From: UBA4742 sp963773335 | GTDB taxonomy: Bacteria > Actinomycetota > Acidimicrobiia > Acidimicrobiales > Acidimicrobilacustridaceae | NCBI GenBank assembly: GCA_963773335.1 | Contig: CAVZAT010000007.1 | Location: forward strand, 62,001-126,000 | Length of the DNA: 64,000 bases | Reading direction: 5' to 3' | Shown here: in pieces, positions 18,064-28,546 of the stretch | How positions within the stretch are numbered: the stretch's first letter is position 1 | Layout: each line of letters begins with the position of its first letter | Notes under the pieces: model-generated | Database searches by the model: none | What the model was told of the DNA's origin: nothing | Seen by the model: only the letters and a program-made list of their open reading frames with translations | Made by a program: the position numbers and the translations under genes

Positions 18064-21000
18064 TGACCGCCGACCAGAATTGCTCACGCCCCGGCCGTCG
18101 AACCCTCGCCGGTCTGGCCGCCGTGGCGCTGTTGATCCCGCTCTTCAGTTCCACCGCAGCGGCTCGTTCCCATCGTGGCCGCGTCGGAGGTCCGCCCAGG
18201 ACGCAGGCTCCGCCGTCGTCGGTGAGCCCGACCAGCGGGGTCGACACCTCCGCCTACGATCCGCACCTGACGCGAGCGCCGTACCTCACCGACGCGGTGG
18301 GCACCTCCATGACCGTCAATTGGGGGACCGACCGGTCCTCGAAGTCGGGAGCCGTTCGATGGGGCGCCGTCGACCAGGCCGGGGCGTGCAACCCGACCAA
18401 CCCGGCGACCGGCACCTGGTACCCGATCACCGTCAATGGCGTGAGCGAGTACCAGTGGACGGCGACGCTCTCGCTGCCAGCGGCGGGAACGTATTGCTAC
18501 CGGCCGTTCCTGGGCACCACCGACCTGCTCGGCTCGGCGTCGACACCGACCTTCACCACGCAGGTGCCCGCCGGCTCGACGCAGTCGTTCTCGTTCGACG
18601 TGTTCGGGGACTGGGGCCAGACCGACAGCAGCGGCAACAACCCCGACCAGGCCAACCTCATGAGCCAGATCGCGTCGAGCGGCGCCCAGTTCGCGGTGTC
18701 GGTGGGTGACAACGGCTATCCCTCGGGCAGCCAGACCAACTACGGCGATCTCCAGCAGCACGCGGCGAACGTGAGCGCCGTGTTCGGTCCGTCGTTCTGG
18801 CCGGTACCGGGCTCGTCGCTGCCGTTGTTCGCGGCCAGCGGCAACCACGGCATCACCAGCTCGACCGCGACGCGAAGCACCGAGCAGATGGAGTGGCCCG
18901 AGAACACCGCGGCAGCCACCTCTGGTGGCCGGTACGTCCGGGAGACCTACTGCTGTGTCAACGGCACCGCCTCGGCCTCCTACCCGAGCTCGTGGTACGC
19001 CTTCGATGCCGGGGGGTCGCGCTTCTACGTGCTCCAGGCCGATTGGGCCGACGGCAATCCCGGCACGGGAACGGTCTACTCGGACGACTACGCCGCCCAT
19101 TGGTCGCCCAACAGCCCGGAGTACCAGTGGTTGGCGGCCGACCTGGCCGCCCACCCGAGCGGTATGAAGTTCGCGTTCTGGCACTACCCGACGTACTCGG
19201 ACCAGAAGGCGCAGAACTCCGACACCTACCTCCAGGGCCCCGCCAGTCTCCAGGGCCTGCTGGCGTCCAACGGCGTGGACCTCGGCTTCACCGGCCACGC
19301 CCACATCTACGAGCGCAACGTGTCTCAGGGCCCGGGCACCATCCCGACGTATGTGACCGGCGGCGGTGGCGCCGCGTTGCAACCTGTCGGCGAGAAGGGC
19401 TGCAGCTCCTTCGACGCCTACGCCATCGGGTGGTCACCCACCAGGAGCAAGGGGTCGAGTTGCGGCAACGCGCCCCCGCCCGACTCGGCCGCCCGCGTCT
19501 TCCACTTCCTGAAGGTCACGGTCTCCGGCTCGCAGGTCACGGTGGCACCGACCGACGAGCTGGGGCGCACCTTCGACGTCCAGACCTACTCCTTCAACCC
19601 GCCACCCGACACCTACATCGACAGCGCGCCACCGGCTGGTACGGCGAGCACCAGCGCGACCTTCAGCTTCCACGCCAGCTCCCCGGGCGCCACGTTCGAC
19701 TGCTCCCTCGACGGGGGACCCGCGGCTCCCTGCACCAGCCCCGTCACCTATTCGGGGCTGGCGGATGGTGCCCACGCGTTCAGCGTCGACGCCACAGTCG
19801 GGGGGGTGGTCGACCCGGTGCCGGCCACCGTGGAGTGGACGGTCGACACCGAACCTCCCGCCGCGCCAACCGGCTTGGACGCCGTCGCCGACTCGCCGTT
19901 CTCGGTCTCGCTGACGTGGGTCGCGGCCAGCGACAACCTCGCCGTCACCGGGTACGACGTGTTCCGGGACGGCACGCTGCTGGCGACCATACCGCCGGCG
20001 AGCTCCTACACCGACAACCGCTGTGGTCGGCTCGTCGACCCATGACTACGCCGTGCGCGCCAGGGACGCGGCGGGCAACGTCTCCGCGTTCACACCGACC
20101 GTGCCGGTGACCACGCCCCCGGCTCCGACACCGCTGTTCGCGGACGGCTTCGAGTCCGGAGACCTCCATGCCTGGACGACCACGGGCGGGCTCACGGTGG
20201 AGACCACGACGGTGCACGCCGGGTCCTTCGCGGCTGAGGGCTACACGACCAGCGGCGCGACCTACGCCAAGAAGACCCTTCCGGCGACCTACACCGACGC
20301 CTACGCGCGCCTGTCCTACGACCTGCTCGCTGGCCCCAGCCAGGTCAACCTCCTGCGCTTCCGAAGCGCCAGCGGGAGCTCCCTCGGCTATCTCTACGTC
20401 GCCACGAGCGGCCAGCTCGGGTTCCACGACGACACAACCCGTACCAACATCCTCAGCGCCACCGTGCCCTCGTCCGGATGGCACGCGGTGGAGCTCCACA
20501 TGGCCATCGCCGGGCCTGCCGGCACGGTCGAGGTCTGGCTCGACAACGCCTTGGTGTCCGACCTATCGATCACCGTCGACACCGGCACCACACCGGTCGG
20601 GGCCATGCAGATCGGTGAGACGCAGACCGGCCGCACCTACGACGTGGTCTTCGACGACGCCGCCTTCGGAACCAGCCGGCTCGGTCCCGCGGCCGACACG
20701 ACTCCTCCGTCGGTGCCGGCCAACCTGACGGCGGCGGCCACCTCGCCGTTCTCGGTGGACCTGGCCTGGGACGCTTCCACCGACGACGTCGGTGTCGCCG
20801 GCTATGACGTGTTCCGCGACGGCACCCTGCTGACCTCGCTCGGCGCGGTCATGTCGTTCACCGACGACACGGTGCTCTCGTCCTCCACCTCCACCTACCA
20901 GGTGCGGGCCCGTGACGGGAACGGGAATCTCTCGGACCTCAGCGCGGGAGTCTCGGCAACCACGCCCGCGGCCGCGCCGCCGTTGTTCACCGACGGGTTC

Positions 21001-22383
21001 GAGTCGGGCGACTTGTCGGCGTGGAGCTCCAGTGCCGGGCTGAACGTCGAGGGGACCGACACCCGTTCGGGCGTGTTCGCCGCCGAGGGCAACACGACCA
21101 ATGGCAACACCTTCGCCAAGGTGACCCTTCCCGGCGCCTACCCGGACGCCTTCGCCCAGGTGGCGTACGAGCTGAAGAGCCAGGCCAGTCAGGTGAACCT
21201 CCTGCGGATGCGGGATTCGACCGGCGCGTCGATCGGCTACCTGTACCTCACGACCGCCGGGAAACTTGCCTTCCACAACGATGCGACGGCGACCAACGTC
21301 GTGAGCGCGATCGTCCCGGGCGCTGGATGGCACACGATCCAACTGCACCTCGGGGTCGCCGGTGCGGCCAGCACGGTCGAGGTCTGGTTGGACGGGGCGT
21401 TGGTCTCGGCCCTCTCGGGCCCGTCGACGCTCGGGACCCAGCCCGTCGGGATCCTGCAGATCGGCGAGACGCAGACGGGGCGAACCTACGACGTCGTCTT
21501 CGACGACGTCGCCTTCGGCAGCCAACGGCTGGGGGCGTTCGACTCGACCCCACCGTCGGCCCCGCCGCTGGTCCTCGCCCTGTCGACGTCGCCCTTCTCG
21601 GTCCACGTGTGCTGGCTCCCCTCCTCGGACGACTCTGGGGTGACGGGCTACGACGTCTACCGCGACGGCACCCTGGTGGCCTCGGTCGGGACCACGATCA
21701 TCATCGACGACACGGTGCTGCCCAACACGACCTACCAGTACGACGTCGTGGCCCGCGACGGCGCTGGGAACCGCTCGGCGCCGAGTGCGGACGCCTCGGT
21801 GACCACCCCGGCGCCCCCAGTGCCGGTCTTCGCCGACGGCTTCGAGACCGGTGATCTCAGTGCCTGGACGTCCACCGGGGGGCTCAGCGTCGAGGGGACG
21901 GACGTCCATGCCGGGGCGTTCGCGGCCGAGGCGAACACGATCAACGGCGCCACCTACGCCAAGAAGACGCTGGCCTCGACCTATGCCGACGGGTATGGAC
22001 GGGTGGCCTTCGACGTGAAGAGCCAGGCCAGTCAGGTGAACCTGCTGCGGATGCGGGATGCGACCGGCGCGTCGATCGGCTACGTCTACCTCACGACCGG
22101 CGGACAACTCGCCTTCCACGACGATGCGACGGCGACCAACGTCGTGAGCGCGGTCGTCCCCGGTGCCGGATGGCATTCCGTCGAGCTGCACCTGGCCGTC
22201 AACGGTGCAGCCAGCACGGTCGAGGTCTGGTTGGACGGGGCGTTGGTCCCGGCCCTCTCGGGCCCGTCGACGCTCGGGACCCAGCCCGTCGGAATCCTGC
22301 AGATCGGTGAGACCCAGACCGGACGCACCTATGACGTGGTCTTCGACGACGCCGCCTTCGGCGCCGAACGCCTCGGGCCATGA
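18063..22383 (+). CDS. Purple-acid-phosphatase-like secreted protein with Fn3 and LamG-like repeats (frameshifted)
   Basis: About 1,440 residues if one extra A near 20016 is removed. A signal peptide containing GRRTLAG (possibly Tat) leads to an N-terminal Fn3-like domain and a metallophosphoesterase core with FDVFGDWGQ, SVGDNGYP, SGNHG, WHYPTYS and GHAHIYER, the five metal-ligand blocks. A beta-sandwich segment and then alternating Fn3-type and concanavalin-like modules follow (last 2.5 kb). Start ATG 18063 overlaps the previous stop (TGATG); ATG 18048 is also possible. It is the last of the six coupled genes. Phosphate release from large extracellular substrates is a reasonable but untested role. 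Confidence 0.78.
20131..22380 (+). repeat. Three in-frame tandem repeats, period about 845 bases
   Basis: Each unit contains an FADGFESGDL-type LamG-like module followed by an Fn3-like linker. Units 2 and 3 are nearly identical over long stretches: the run at 21361-21470 recurs at 22204-22313, offset 843 bases; unit 1 is more diverged. This suggests recent duplication or gene conversion of the last two. Confidence 0.8.
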
Positions 22384-22423
22384 CCGCCGACCCGCCGACG
22401 GCCGCGCAACGGCGTCAGCCGGG

Positions 22424-22803
22424 TTAGACCGATGGCGTCTGTGGGACTTCCGCGCCCGGTGACACGGGCATGCTGGCCGGGGCCAGGCGCGTGCGAGGAC
22501 GTCGGGGTCGTCCAGCAGGATCCGTAGGCTGACGATCTGGCGGGCGCCGTCGTGGTCGTCTTGGCGCGCCACCCCGTCGGCGTCGCGGACGGCCACCCGC
22601 ACGCCGGCCCGGTGGAGCAGCGACAGGCTTTCGGGACTGGCCGGGAGATCGCGCTCGATCTGGCAGGTCGGGCAGGTGTAGGTCACGTCCCGTGCCACCT
22701 CGCCCACGCAGAGCACAGCGACCTCCGAGGCGGTGACCACGACAGGTCCGCAGGCAGGACAGAGAAAGGTAACGGTGACGACACGGCGTCGGACCTTGGG
22801 CAT
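22424..22803 (-). CDS. Small zinc-ribbon-like protein (frameshifted near its 3' end)
   Basis: About 126 residues. The start MPKVRRRVVTVTF at 22803 has AAGGAA as Shine-Dalgarno. Two CxxC pairs, CPACGP near residue 15 and CPTC near residue 45, suggest a zinc ribbon. After LLDDPDVLARA the frame must move by one base near 22487 (one base missing) to reach the stop at 22424; otherwise it runs on antisense into the phosphatase gene. Function unknown. It is convergent with the surface cluster and divergent from the malic enzyme gene. Confidence 0.6.
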
Positions 22804-22949
22804 TGCAGGTTCCTTGTTTCGACTCGCTGGCGAGGATACCTGTCCCACCTGCCATCGCGCGTGACACCCCTGAGGCTCTGGGCTGGCCGCCAAACCGGCG
22901 CTTCTCGCCGGCACCTGATCTTGTTTGGGGACGACTGAGCGGCGGAAGG

Positions 22950-22955
22950 TAGCGT
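22950..22955 (+). promoter_or_regulatory. -10-like hexamer of the malic enzyme gene
   Basis: TAGCGT lies 9 bases before ATG 22965. Confidence 0.35.
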
Positions 22956-22964
22956 CGAGCCCCT

Positions 22965-24365
<1,401 letters not shown>

Positions 24366-24396
24366 GGGTCAGCGCCAACCCGGGTCTCCGACGGCT

Positions 24397-25153
24397 GTGA
24401 GCGGCGACGATCGGTCCATCGAGGCGGTCACCTTCGACTTCTGGAACACGCTGGTGCACCCCGACGACGACGCCACCCGCCAGGCTCGTCGGCTGTCCGT
24501 GCAGGCCGTGCTGGGCGACTTCGGTCATCAGGTGGACGACGCCGTGCTCGATGACACCTTCCGACGCACCTTCGAGGCTCACCACGCCAGTTGGCTGTCG
24601 AACCGCCAGTTCACCGCTCGTCACGGTGGCGAGCTGGTGGTGTCGCTGCTCGAGCTCGACCTGGACGAGAACCAGCTCGAGGTGGTGATCGTCGGCCTAC
24701 GCCCAGGCCGCGGCCGACCTGGACATGCGCCTCACCGAGCACGTGGCCGACACGCTGGCCGAGTTGCACGACCAGGGGATCAAGTTGGGCATCATCTGTG
24801 ACGTGGGCCTGACCCCCTCGACGGTGCTGCGCGGCTGGCTGGACGACCACCGCGTGCTCGAGCTGTTCCAGCACTGGTCCTTCTCCGACGAGGTGGGTTG
24901 GTACAAGCCGGCGCGCCAGATCTTCGAGCACGCCCTGGCCGGTCTGGGTGTGGCCCCCCAGCACGCGGCCCACGTGGGTGACCTGCGCCGCACCGACGTG
25001 GGCGGGGCCCTGGCCGTGGGGATGACCGCCGTGCGCTACCGGGGCGCCTTCGACGACCCAGCGGTGACCGGTGCCGGCGACGCGCCGCTGCCGGAGGGCG
25101 ACTTCGTCATCGACGACCACTTCGACCTGCCCGGGGTGCTCGGCCTGGCCTGA
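24397..25153 (+). CDS. HAD-superfamily hydrolase (frameshifted)
   Basis: Motif I FDFWNTL near residue 13 and the late GDLRRTDVGGA segment (motif IV region) mark a HAD hydrolase of the phosphoglycolate phosphatase/haloacid dehalogenase type; LGIICDVG is the motif II region. The frame shifts at about 24691, where one extra G stands between ATC and TCG; joined, the protein has about 251 residues. GTG 24397 is the likely start. The substrate is unknown. It follows malic enzyme by 31 bases on the same strand. Confidence 0.78.
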
Positions 25154-25179
25154 CCGCCGGCCGGACGCGACGATCGACC

Positions 25180-25618
25180 ATGGGCCGCGGCCAAGATGCT
25201 CACGGCTTCGAGGAGGCAGCGGTGGCGGTGATCCGAGGGATCCCGGCCGGCGAGGTCATGACCTACGGTGAGGTGGCCCTCGAGGCGGGACATCCCGGCG
25301 CGGCCCGGGCGGTGGGTCACCTCCTGGCCCGCAGCAACGGCACGCTGCCCTGGTGGCGGGTGGTCAACGCCTCCGGGCGCCTGGTTCCGGGCCACGAGCG
25401 CGAGCACGCGCCGGCGCCTGCGGTCCGAAGGCGTAGCCTGGGTCCGGGAGGTCGCTGCGTGGCCATGGGCCGACGCTGAGGGCCACGGGATCTCGATCCA
25501 ACCACGACCACTGACAGCCCCTGGTCGGACGTCCCCGACGCGGCTGCGGCCGAGAGGTGTCCGCGGTGTCGGAGCCCGAAGGCTCGAGGTGAGAGCAACT
25601 AGCTTGGAATCGTTGTGA
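25180..25618 (+). CDS. Alkyltransferase-like protein (MGMT family without the acceptor Cys; frameshifted)
   Basis: The DNA-binding half of O6-methylguanine methyltransferases is clear: IPAGEVMTYGEVA, then GAARAVGHLLARS. Where MGMT has PCHRV, this protein has PWWRVV, so the acceptor cysteine is absent and it belongs with the ATL proteins that flag alkylated bases for nucleotide excision repair. One extra C near 25411 breaks the frame after HEREHA; repaired, RRLRSEGVAW follows, as expected. The corrected frame runs to 25618 and overlaps the next start as GTGA; the last 50 residues look non-conserved. Confidence 0.75.
25600..25605 (+). promoter_or_regulatory. -10-like hexamer of the K+ channel gene
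   Basis: TAGCTT lies 9 bases before GTG 25615, inside the end of the upstream gene. Confidence 0.3.
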
Positions 25619-26622
25619 GGACCTCCACCGACGAGCCTTCGGCTGGGGAGACGGGGACCGCGGAGCCGGCGGGCGCCGTGACCGCGTCCATCGCGCGCAT
25701 CCGCCGTCTGGAGCGCCTCGAGCGAGAGCGCATCGAGGACAAGGATCGGCGCGAGGAGCGCCGCCGCCAGCGGATCGCCGGCGCCAAGCCGTCGGGTGGG
25801 CGCCATGAGGTGGTCGACCGCATCGAGGACATGACCAAGTACCCGATGCTGGTACTGGGGATCACTTGGCTGATCGTGCTCATCGCGGTCGGCACCATCA
25901 ACCTGAACGGCACGTCATCGGTCGCGCTGGTCGGCACGCTCTTCGTGCTCTGGGTGGTGCTGCTGGTGGAGTACCTGGTGCGGCTGGTCATCAGCCCCGA
26001 CAGCCGCGGCTACCTGCGCCGGCGCTGGGTCGAGCCGGTCACCGTCGTGGTCCCCCCGTTCGAGGGCTGGCATCTGGTCGGCATCGAGAAGGTGTCGCTG
26101 CTGGTGCACGAGGGCGTGCTGCGTCTCGAGGCCATCCTCAAGCACCACAGCCTCTTCCGCGTGCTCATCGCCGCGGCCGGCACCTTGTTCCTCGGCGCCT
26201 GGCTGGTGCTGCTGTTCGAGGACCACGCCACGGGCAGCAACATCCACAGCTACTCCAGCGCGCTCTGGTGGGCGATGGTCACGGTGACGACCGTGGGCTA
26301 CGGCGACCGCTTCCCGATCAGCGGCGGTGGGCGCGCGGTGGCGGTGATCCTCATGCTGGTGGGCATCGGCCTGATCGGTGTGCTCACGGCCACGGTGGCG
26401 TCGGTGTTCGTCAAGGAGCACACCGACGCCAACCGCGAGGAGTTCAAGCGCGGCCACGCCACGCTGGGCCAGGAGTTGGCCGTGATCAGCGAGCGGCTGG
26501 CCGACGTCGAGCGTCGGCTCGGGGCCACGTCGGAGGAGGTGGCCGCGCTGGACGCGGCAGCCGCTGCCGAGGCCGAGGCAGGCGGGCCGATCGAGCCCGA
26601 AGGAGGAGCATCCCCCTCCTGA
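25615..26622 (+). CDS. Voltage-gated-type potassium channel
   Basis: 335 residues. An N-terminal arginine/glutamate-rich cytoplasmic segment (to about residue 70) is followed by membrane helices, a pore loop with the K+ filter TTVGYGDRFP near residue 225, a last helix, and a C-terminal coiled-coil-like region (ISERLADVERRLG). The basic segments between helices are short and lack the regular Arg ladder of true voltage sensors, so gating is uncertain. It lies just ahead of the CorA-like gene and may share its transcript. Confidence 0.85.
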   Translation: MRTSTDEPSAGETGTAEPAGAVTASIARIRRLERLERERIEDKDRREERRRQRIAGAKPSGGRHEVVDRIEDMTKYPMLVLGITWLIVLIAVGTINLNGTSSVALVGTLFVLWVVLLVEYLVRLVISPDSRGYLRRRWVEPVTVVVPPFEGWHLVGIEKVSLLVHEGVLRLEAILKHHSLFRVLIAAAGTLFLGAWLVLLFEDHATGSNIHSYSSALWWAMVTVTTVGYGDRFPISGGGRAVAVILMLVGIGLIGVLTATVASVFVKEHTDANREEFKRGHATLGQELAVISERLADVERRLGATSEEVAALDAAAAAEAEAGGPIEPEGGASPS

Positions 26623-26649
26623 TCCCGGTGGCCGGGAGAAGATCATCGC

Positions 26650-27642
26650 ATGCAGGGCACGCTCACCCGCAACGGCCAGACCGAGGATGTCACCCCCGAG
26701 TTGATCGCGGCGGCGATCGCCGGCCGCGACTTCTTCTGGCTCGACCTCGACGTGCACGATCCGGGGCCCGACGACGACGTCGACGCCATGCTCATCGATC
26801 AGTTCCACTTCCACCCCGTGGCGGTGGAGGCTGCAGATCACTTCGGCCAGCGGCCTCGCATCGACGACTACGACGACTTCGTCCACATCGTCACCTTCGG
26901 GATGGCCGGCGACGGCAAACAGGTGGCCGAGGTGCACTGCTTCCTCACCGAGCACTCGATCATCAGCGTCCATCACGGTGACTGCCCGGCGCTGGGCTCG
27001 GTGCGGGGCAAGATCGGCACGCACCACTCGACCGAGGCGTCGGCCCCGCAGGTCGTCGTGTTCTACCTGATCATGGACACGTTGATCGACTCGTTCTTCC
27101 CGGTGCTGTCGGACTTCGACGACGCCATCGATGAGCTCGAGACCGCCATCCTGGAGAGGCCCACGGAGGAGCAGCTCGGGACGTTGTTCGACATGAAGCG
27201 CCAGATCATGACCATTCGCAAGGTCATCGCGCCGCAACGGGACATGATCGCCAGCCTCAACGGGGGCCTGGTCGAGATCCCCGGGATGACCGACAAGGGC
27301 ACGGCCTACTTCCGCAACCTCTACGACCACCTGATCCGCATCAGTGACATGGTCGATGCCTACCGCGACCTGATCAGCAGTGCCATGGACACCCACCTGT
27401 CGATGGTGTCCAACCGCCTGAACGTGGTGATGAAGCAACTGGCCATCATCGCCACCATCTTCCTGCCCCTGGGGTTCCTGACCGGCTTCTTCGGCCAGAA
27501 CTTCGCCTGGCCCATCACCCACCTCCAAGTGGGGCTCGGCTGGTACCTGGGCCTGGGCCTGGGCACGGAGCTGGTGGCCATCGTCTTGCTGCTGATCCTG
27601 TTCCAGCGTCGGGGTTGGCTCGGCAGCGGCCCCACCGCCTGA
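26650..27642 (+). CDS. CorA-family divalent cation transporter with GQN signature
   Basis: 330 residues: a long cytoplasmic N-terminal alpha/beta domain, a long helix and two C-terminal membrane helices. The signature after the first membrane helix reads TGFFGQNF; most CorA proteins have GMN there, so Met is replaced by Gln. The context FLPLGFLTGFF is otherwise normal. Mg2+, Co2+ or Zn2+ could be the ion. GGAGA lies upstream of ATG 26650. Confidence 0.88.
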   Translation: MQGTLTRNGQTEDVTPELIAAAIAGRDFFWLDLDVHDPGPDDDVDAMLIDQFHFHPVAVEAADHFGQRPRIDDYDDFVHIVTFGMAGDGKQVAEVHCFLTEHSIISVHHGDCPALGSVRGKIGTHHSTEASAPQVVVFYLIMDTLIDSFFPVLSDFDDAIDELETAILERPTEEQLGTLFDMKRQIMTIRKVIAPQRDMIASLNGGLVEIPGMTDKGTAYFRNLYDHLIRISDMVDAYRDLISSAMDTHLSMVSNRLNVVMKQLAIIATIFLPLGFLTGFFGQNFAWPITHLQVGLGWYLGLGLGTELVAIVLLLILFQRRGWLGSGPTA

Positions 27643-27964
27643 GCAGGCCATTCGCAGGTTCCCGTGATCACCAGCTGTGCGACCGCTGGTTGGCTGGGTT
27701 GCGGCGCAAGGAGGGCAGGCGAGGCGCATCGCCCGGAACCCACTCGATGCCGTCGACCCGCCGCAGGTGCCGGAGCGGAAGATGCGCTTCATCGACGGCG
27801 AGCAAGTCGCGCGTCGCGCTGACGCGGTCGGTGCTCGGCGACGCTCAGCTCCAACTCCGGGTGGCCGAGCAACAGGGTGACCCGGGGACGTCGGTCCCGC
27901 CCCTCGCGACAATCGCGCGACATGGCCCTCCCCGGGCGCGCCCGGCCCAAGTTTACACGCGCAG
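27643..27964. other. Stretch without a supported gene
   Basis: About 320 bases. On the reverse strand two adjacent frames look partly coding: ATG at 27922 opens 44 codons with VTLLLGHPELELSV, and another frame contains LLAVDEAHLPLRHL and RRVDGIEWVPG before a stop near 27670. This could be a frameshifted or decayed small gene, but neither piece is recognised. Confidence 0.3.
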
Positions 27965-27987
27965 AAACCCCTGCTGAGCAGGGGTTT
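27965..27987 (-). terminator. Terminator of the tRNA cluster
   Basis: A perfect 10-base-pair stem, AAACCCCTGC with GCAGGGGTTT, around a 3-base loop, seven bases after the last tRNA on the reverse strand. The stem ends in TTT as read on that strand. Confidence 0.75.
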
Positions 27988-27993
27988 CCTGAG

Positions 27994-28066
27994 TGGTCGG
28001 GACCGGCGTCGATCCGGTGACCTTCCGCTTTTCAGGCGGACGCTCTGCCAACTGAGCTACCCGACC
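27994..28066 (-). tRNA. tRNA-Phe (GAA)
   Basis: 73 bases. The acceptor stem GGTCGGG pairs with CCCGACC, discriminator A; the anticodon stem TCCGC/GCGGA encloses loop CTGAAAA, anticodon GAA. The T-arm contains GATCGACGC in place of the usual GTTCGAnnC. CCA is not encoded. Last of three tandem tRNA genes. Confidence 0.93.
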
Positions 28067-28123
28067 GGGCGGCGGGCACCAGCCCAACCGAACGGACCCG
28101 GGCCAGCCAGCAACCCGGGGTTG

Positions 28124-28198
28124 CGGTCCCGACGAGATTTGAACTCGCGACCTCCGCCTTGACAGGGCGGCGTGCACTCCAAACTGCACCACGGGACC
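28124..28198 (-). tRNA. tRNA-Asp (GTC)
   Basis: 75 bases. The acceptor stem GGTCCCG pairs with CGGGACC, discriminator G; anticodon stem CCGCC/GGCGG, loop CTGTCAA, anticodon GTC; T-loop GTTCAAATC. CCA is not encoded. Middle gene of the cluster. Confidence 0.94.
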
Positions 28199-28330
28199 TC
28201 AGGCCTGCGAACAAGCCGACTGCCCTCGATCGGCCAGCGAAGGTCGGTCAGGGGCGGAAGGGCACGCTACACGCTCACGCGGCGACGACGCCATCCCCTA
28301 TGGGAGGGCACCGGCTCGACGACGACGTGG

Positions 28331-28403
28331 CACCCCCAACGGGATTCGAACCCGTGTTACCGCCTTGAAAGGGCGGCGTCCTGGGCCACTGGACGATGGG
28401 GGC
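28331..28403 (-). tRNA. tRNA-Glu (TTC)
   Basis: 73 bases before the discriminator-linked CCA, which is encoded (bases 28328-28330). The acceptor stem GCCCCCA pairs with TGGGGGT; anticodon stem CCGCC/GGCGG, loop CTTTCAA, anticodon TTC; T-loop GTTCGAATC. First gene of the cluster; a weak TATCGT lies about 21 bases upstream. Confidence 0.95.
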
Positions 28404-28531
28404 TCGTGCCCGAGCGGCCACTCACGATACCAGAGCGGTCTGGCCGGTTGGATCGGCCAGCTCCGCAGTGGGCGTCGATGGCCCTCTGGGCCATTGGTCC
28501 CACGTGCGGTGGTGCGGCCATGACCCGGCTC

Positions 28532-28537
28532 TATAGT
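28532..28537 (+). promoter_or_regulatory. -10-like hexamer of the metallopeptidase gene
   Basis: TATAGT lies 9 bases before ATG 28547, with no Shine-Dalgarno. Confidence 0.45.
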
Positions 28538-28546
28538 CGGCCAGCC

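Noticed and set aside
20131..22380. CRISPR-like or satellite array
   Set aside because: The repeats are about 845 bases long, in frame and encode protein modules.
20563..22914. Very long open frame antisense to the phosphatase-like gene
   Set aside because: Its first 60 codons are a genuine small zinc-ribbon gene; the rest is a shadow of the repeated modules caused by high GC at third positions.
28172..28546. Upstream extension of the metallopeptidase frame
   Set aside because: It runs antisense through the tRNA-Asp and tRNA-Glu genes; ATG 28547 has a good -10-like hexamer.
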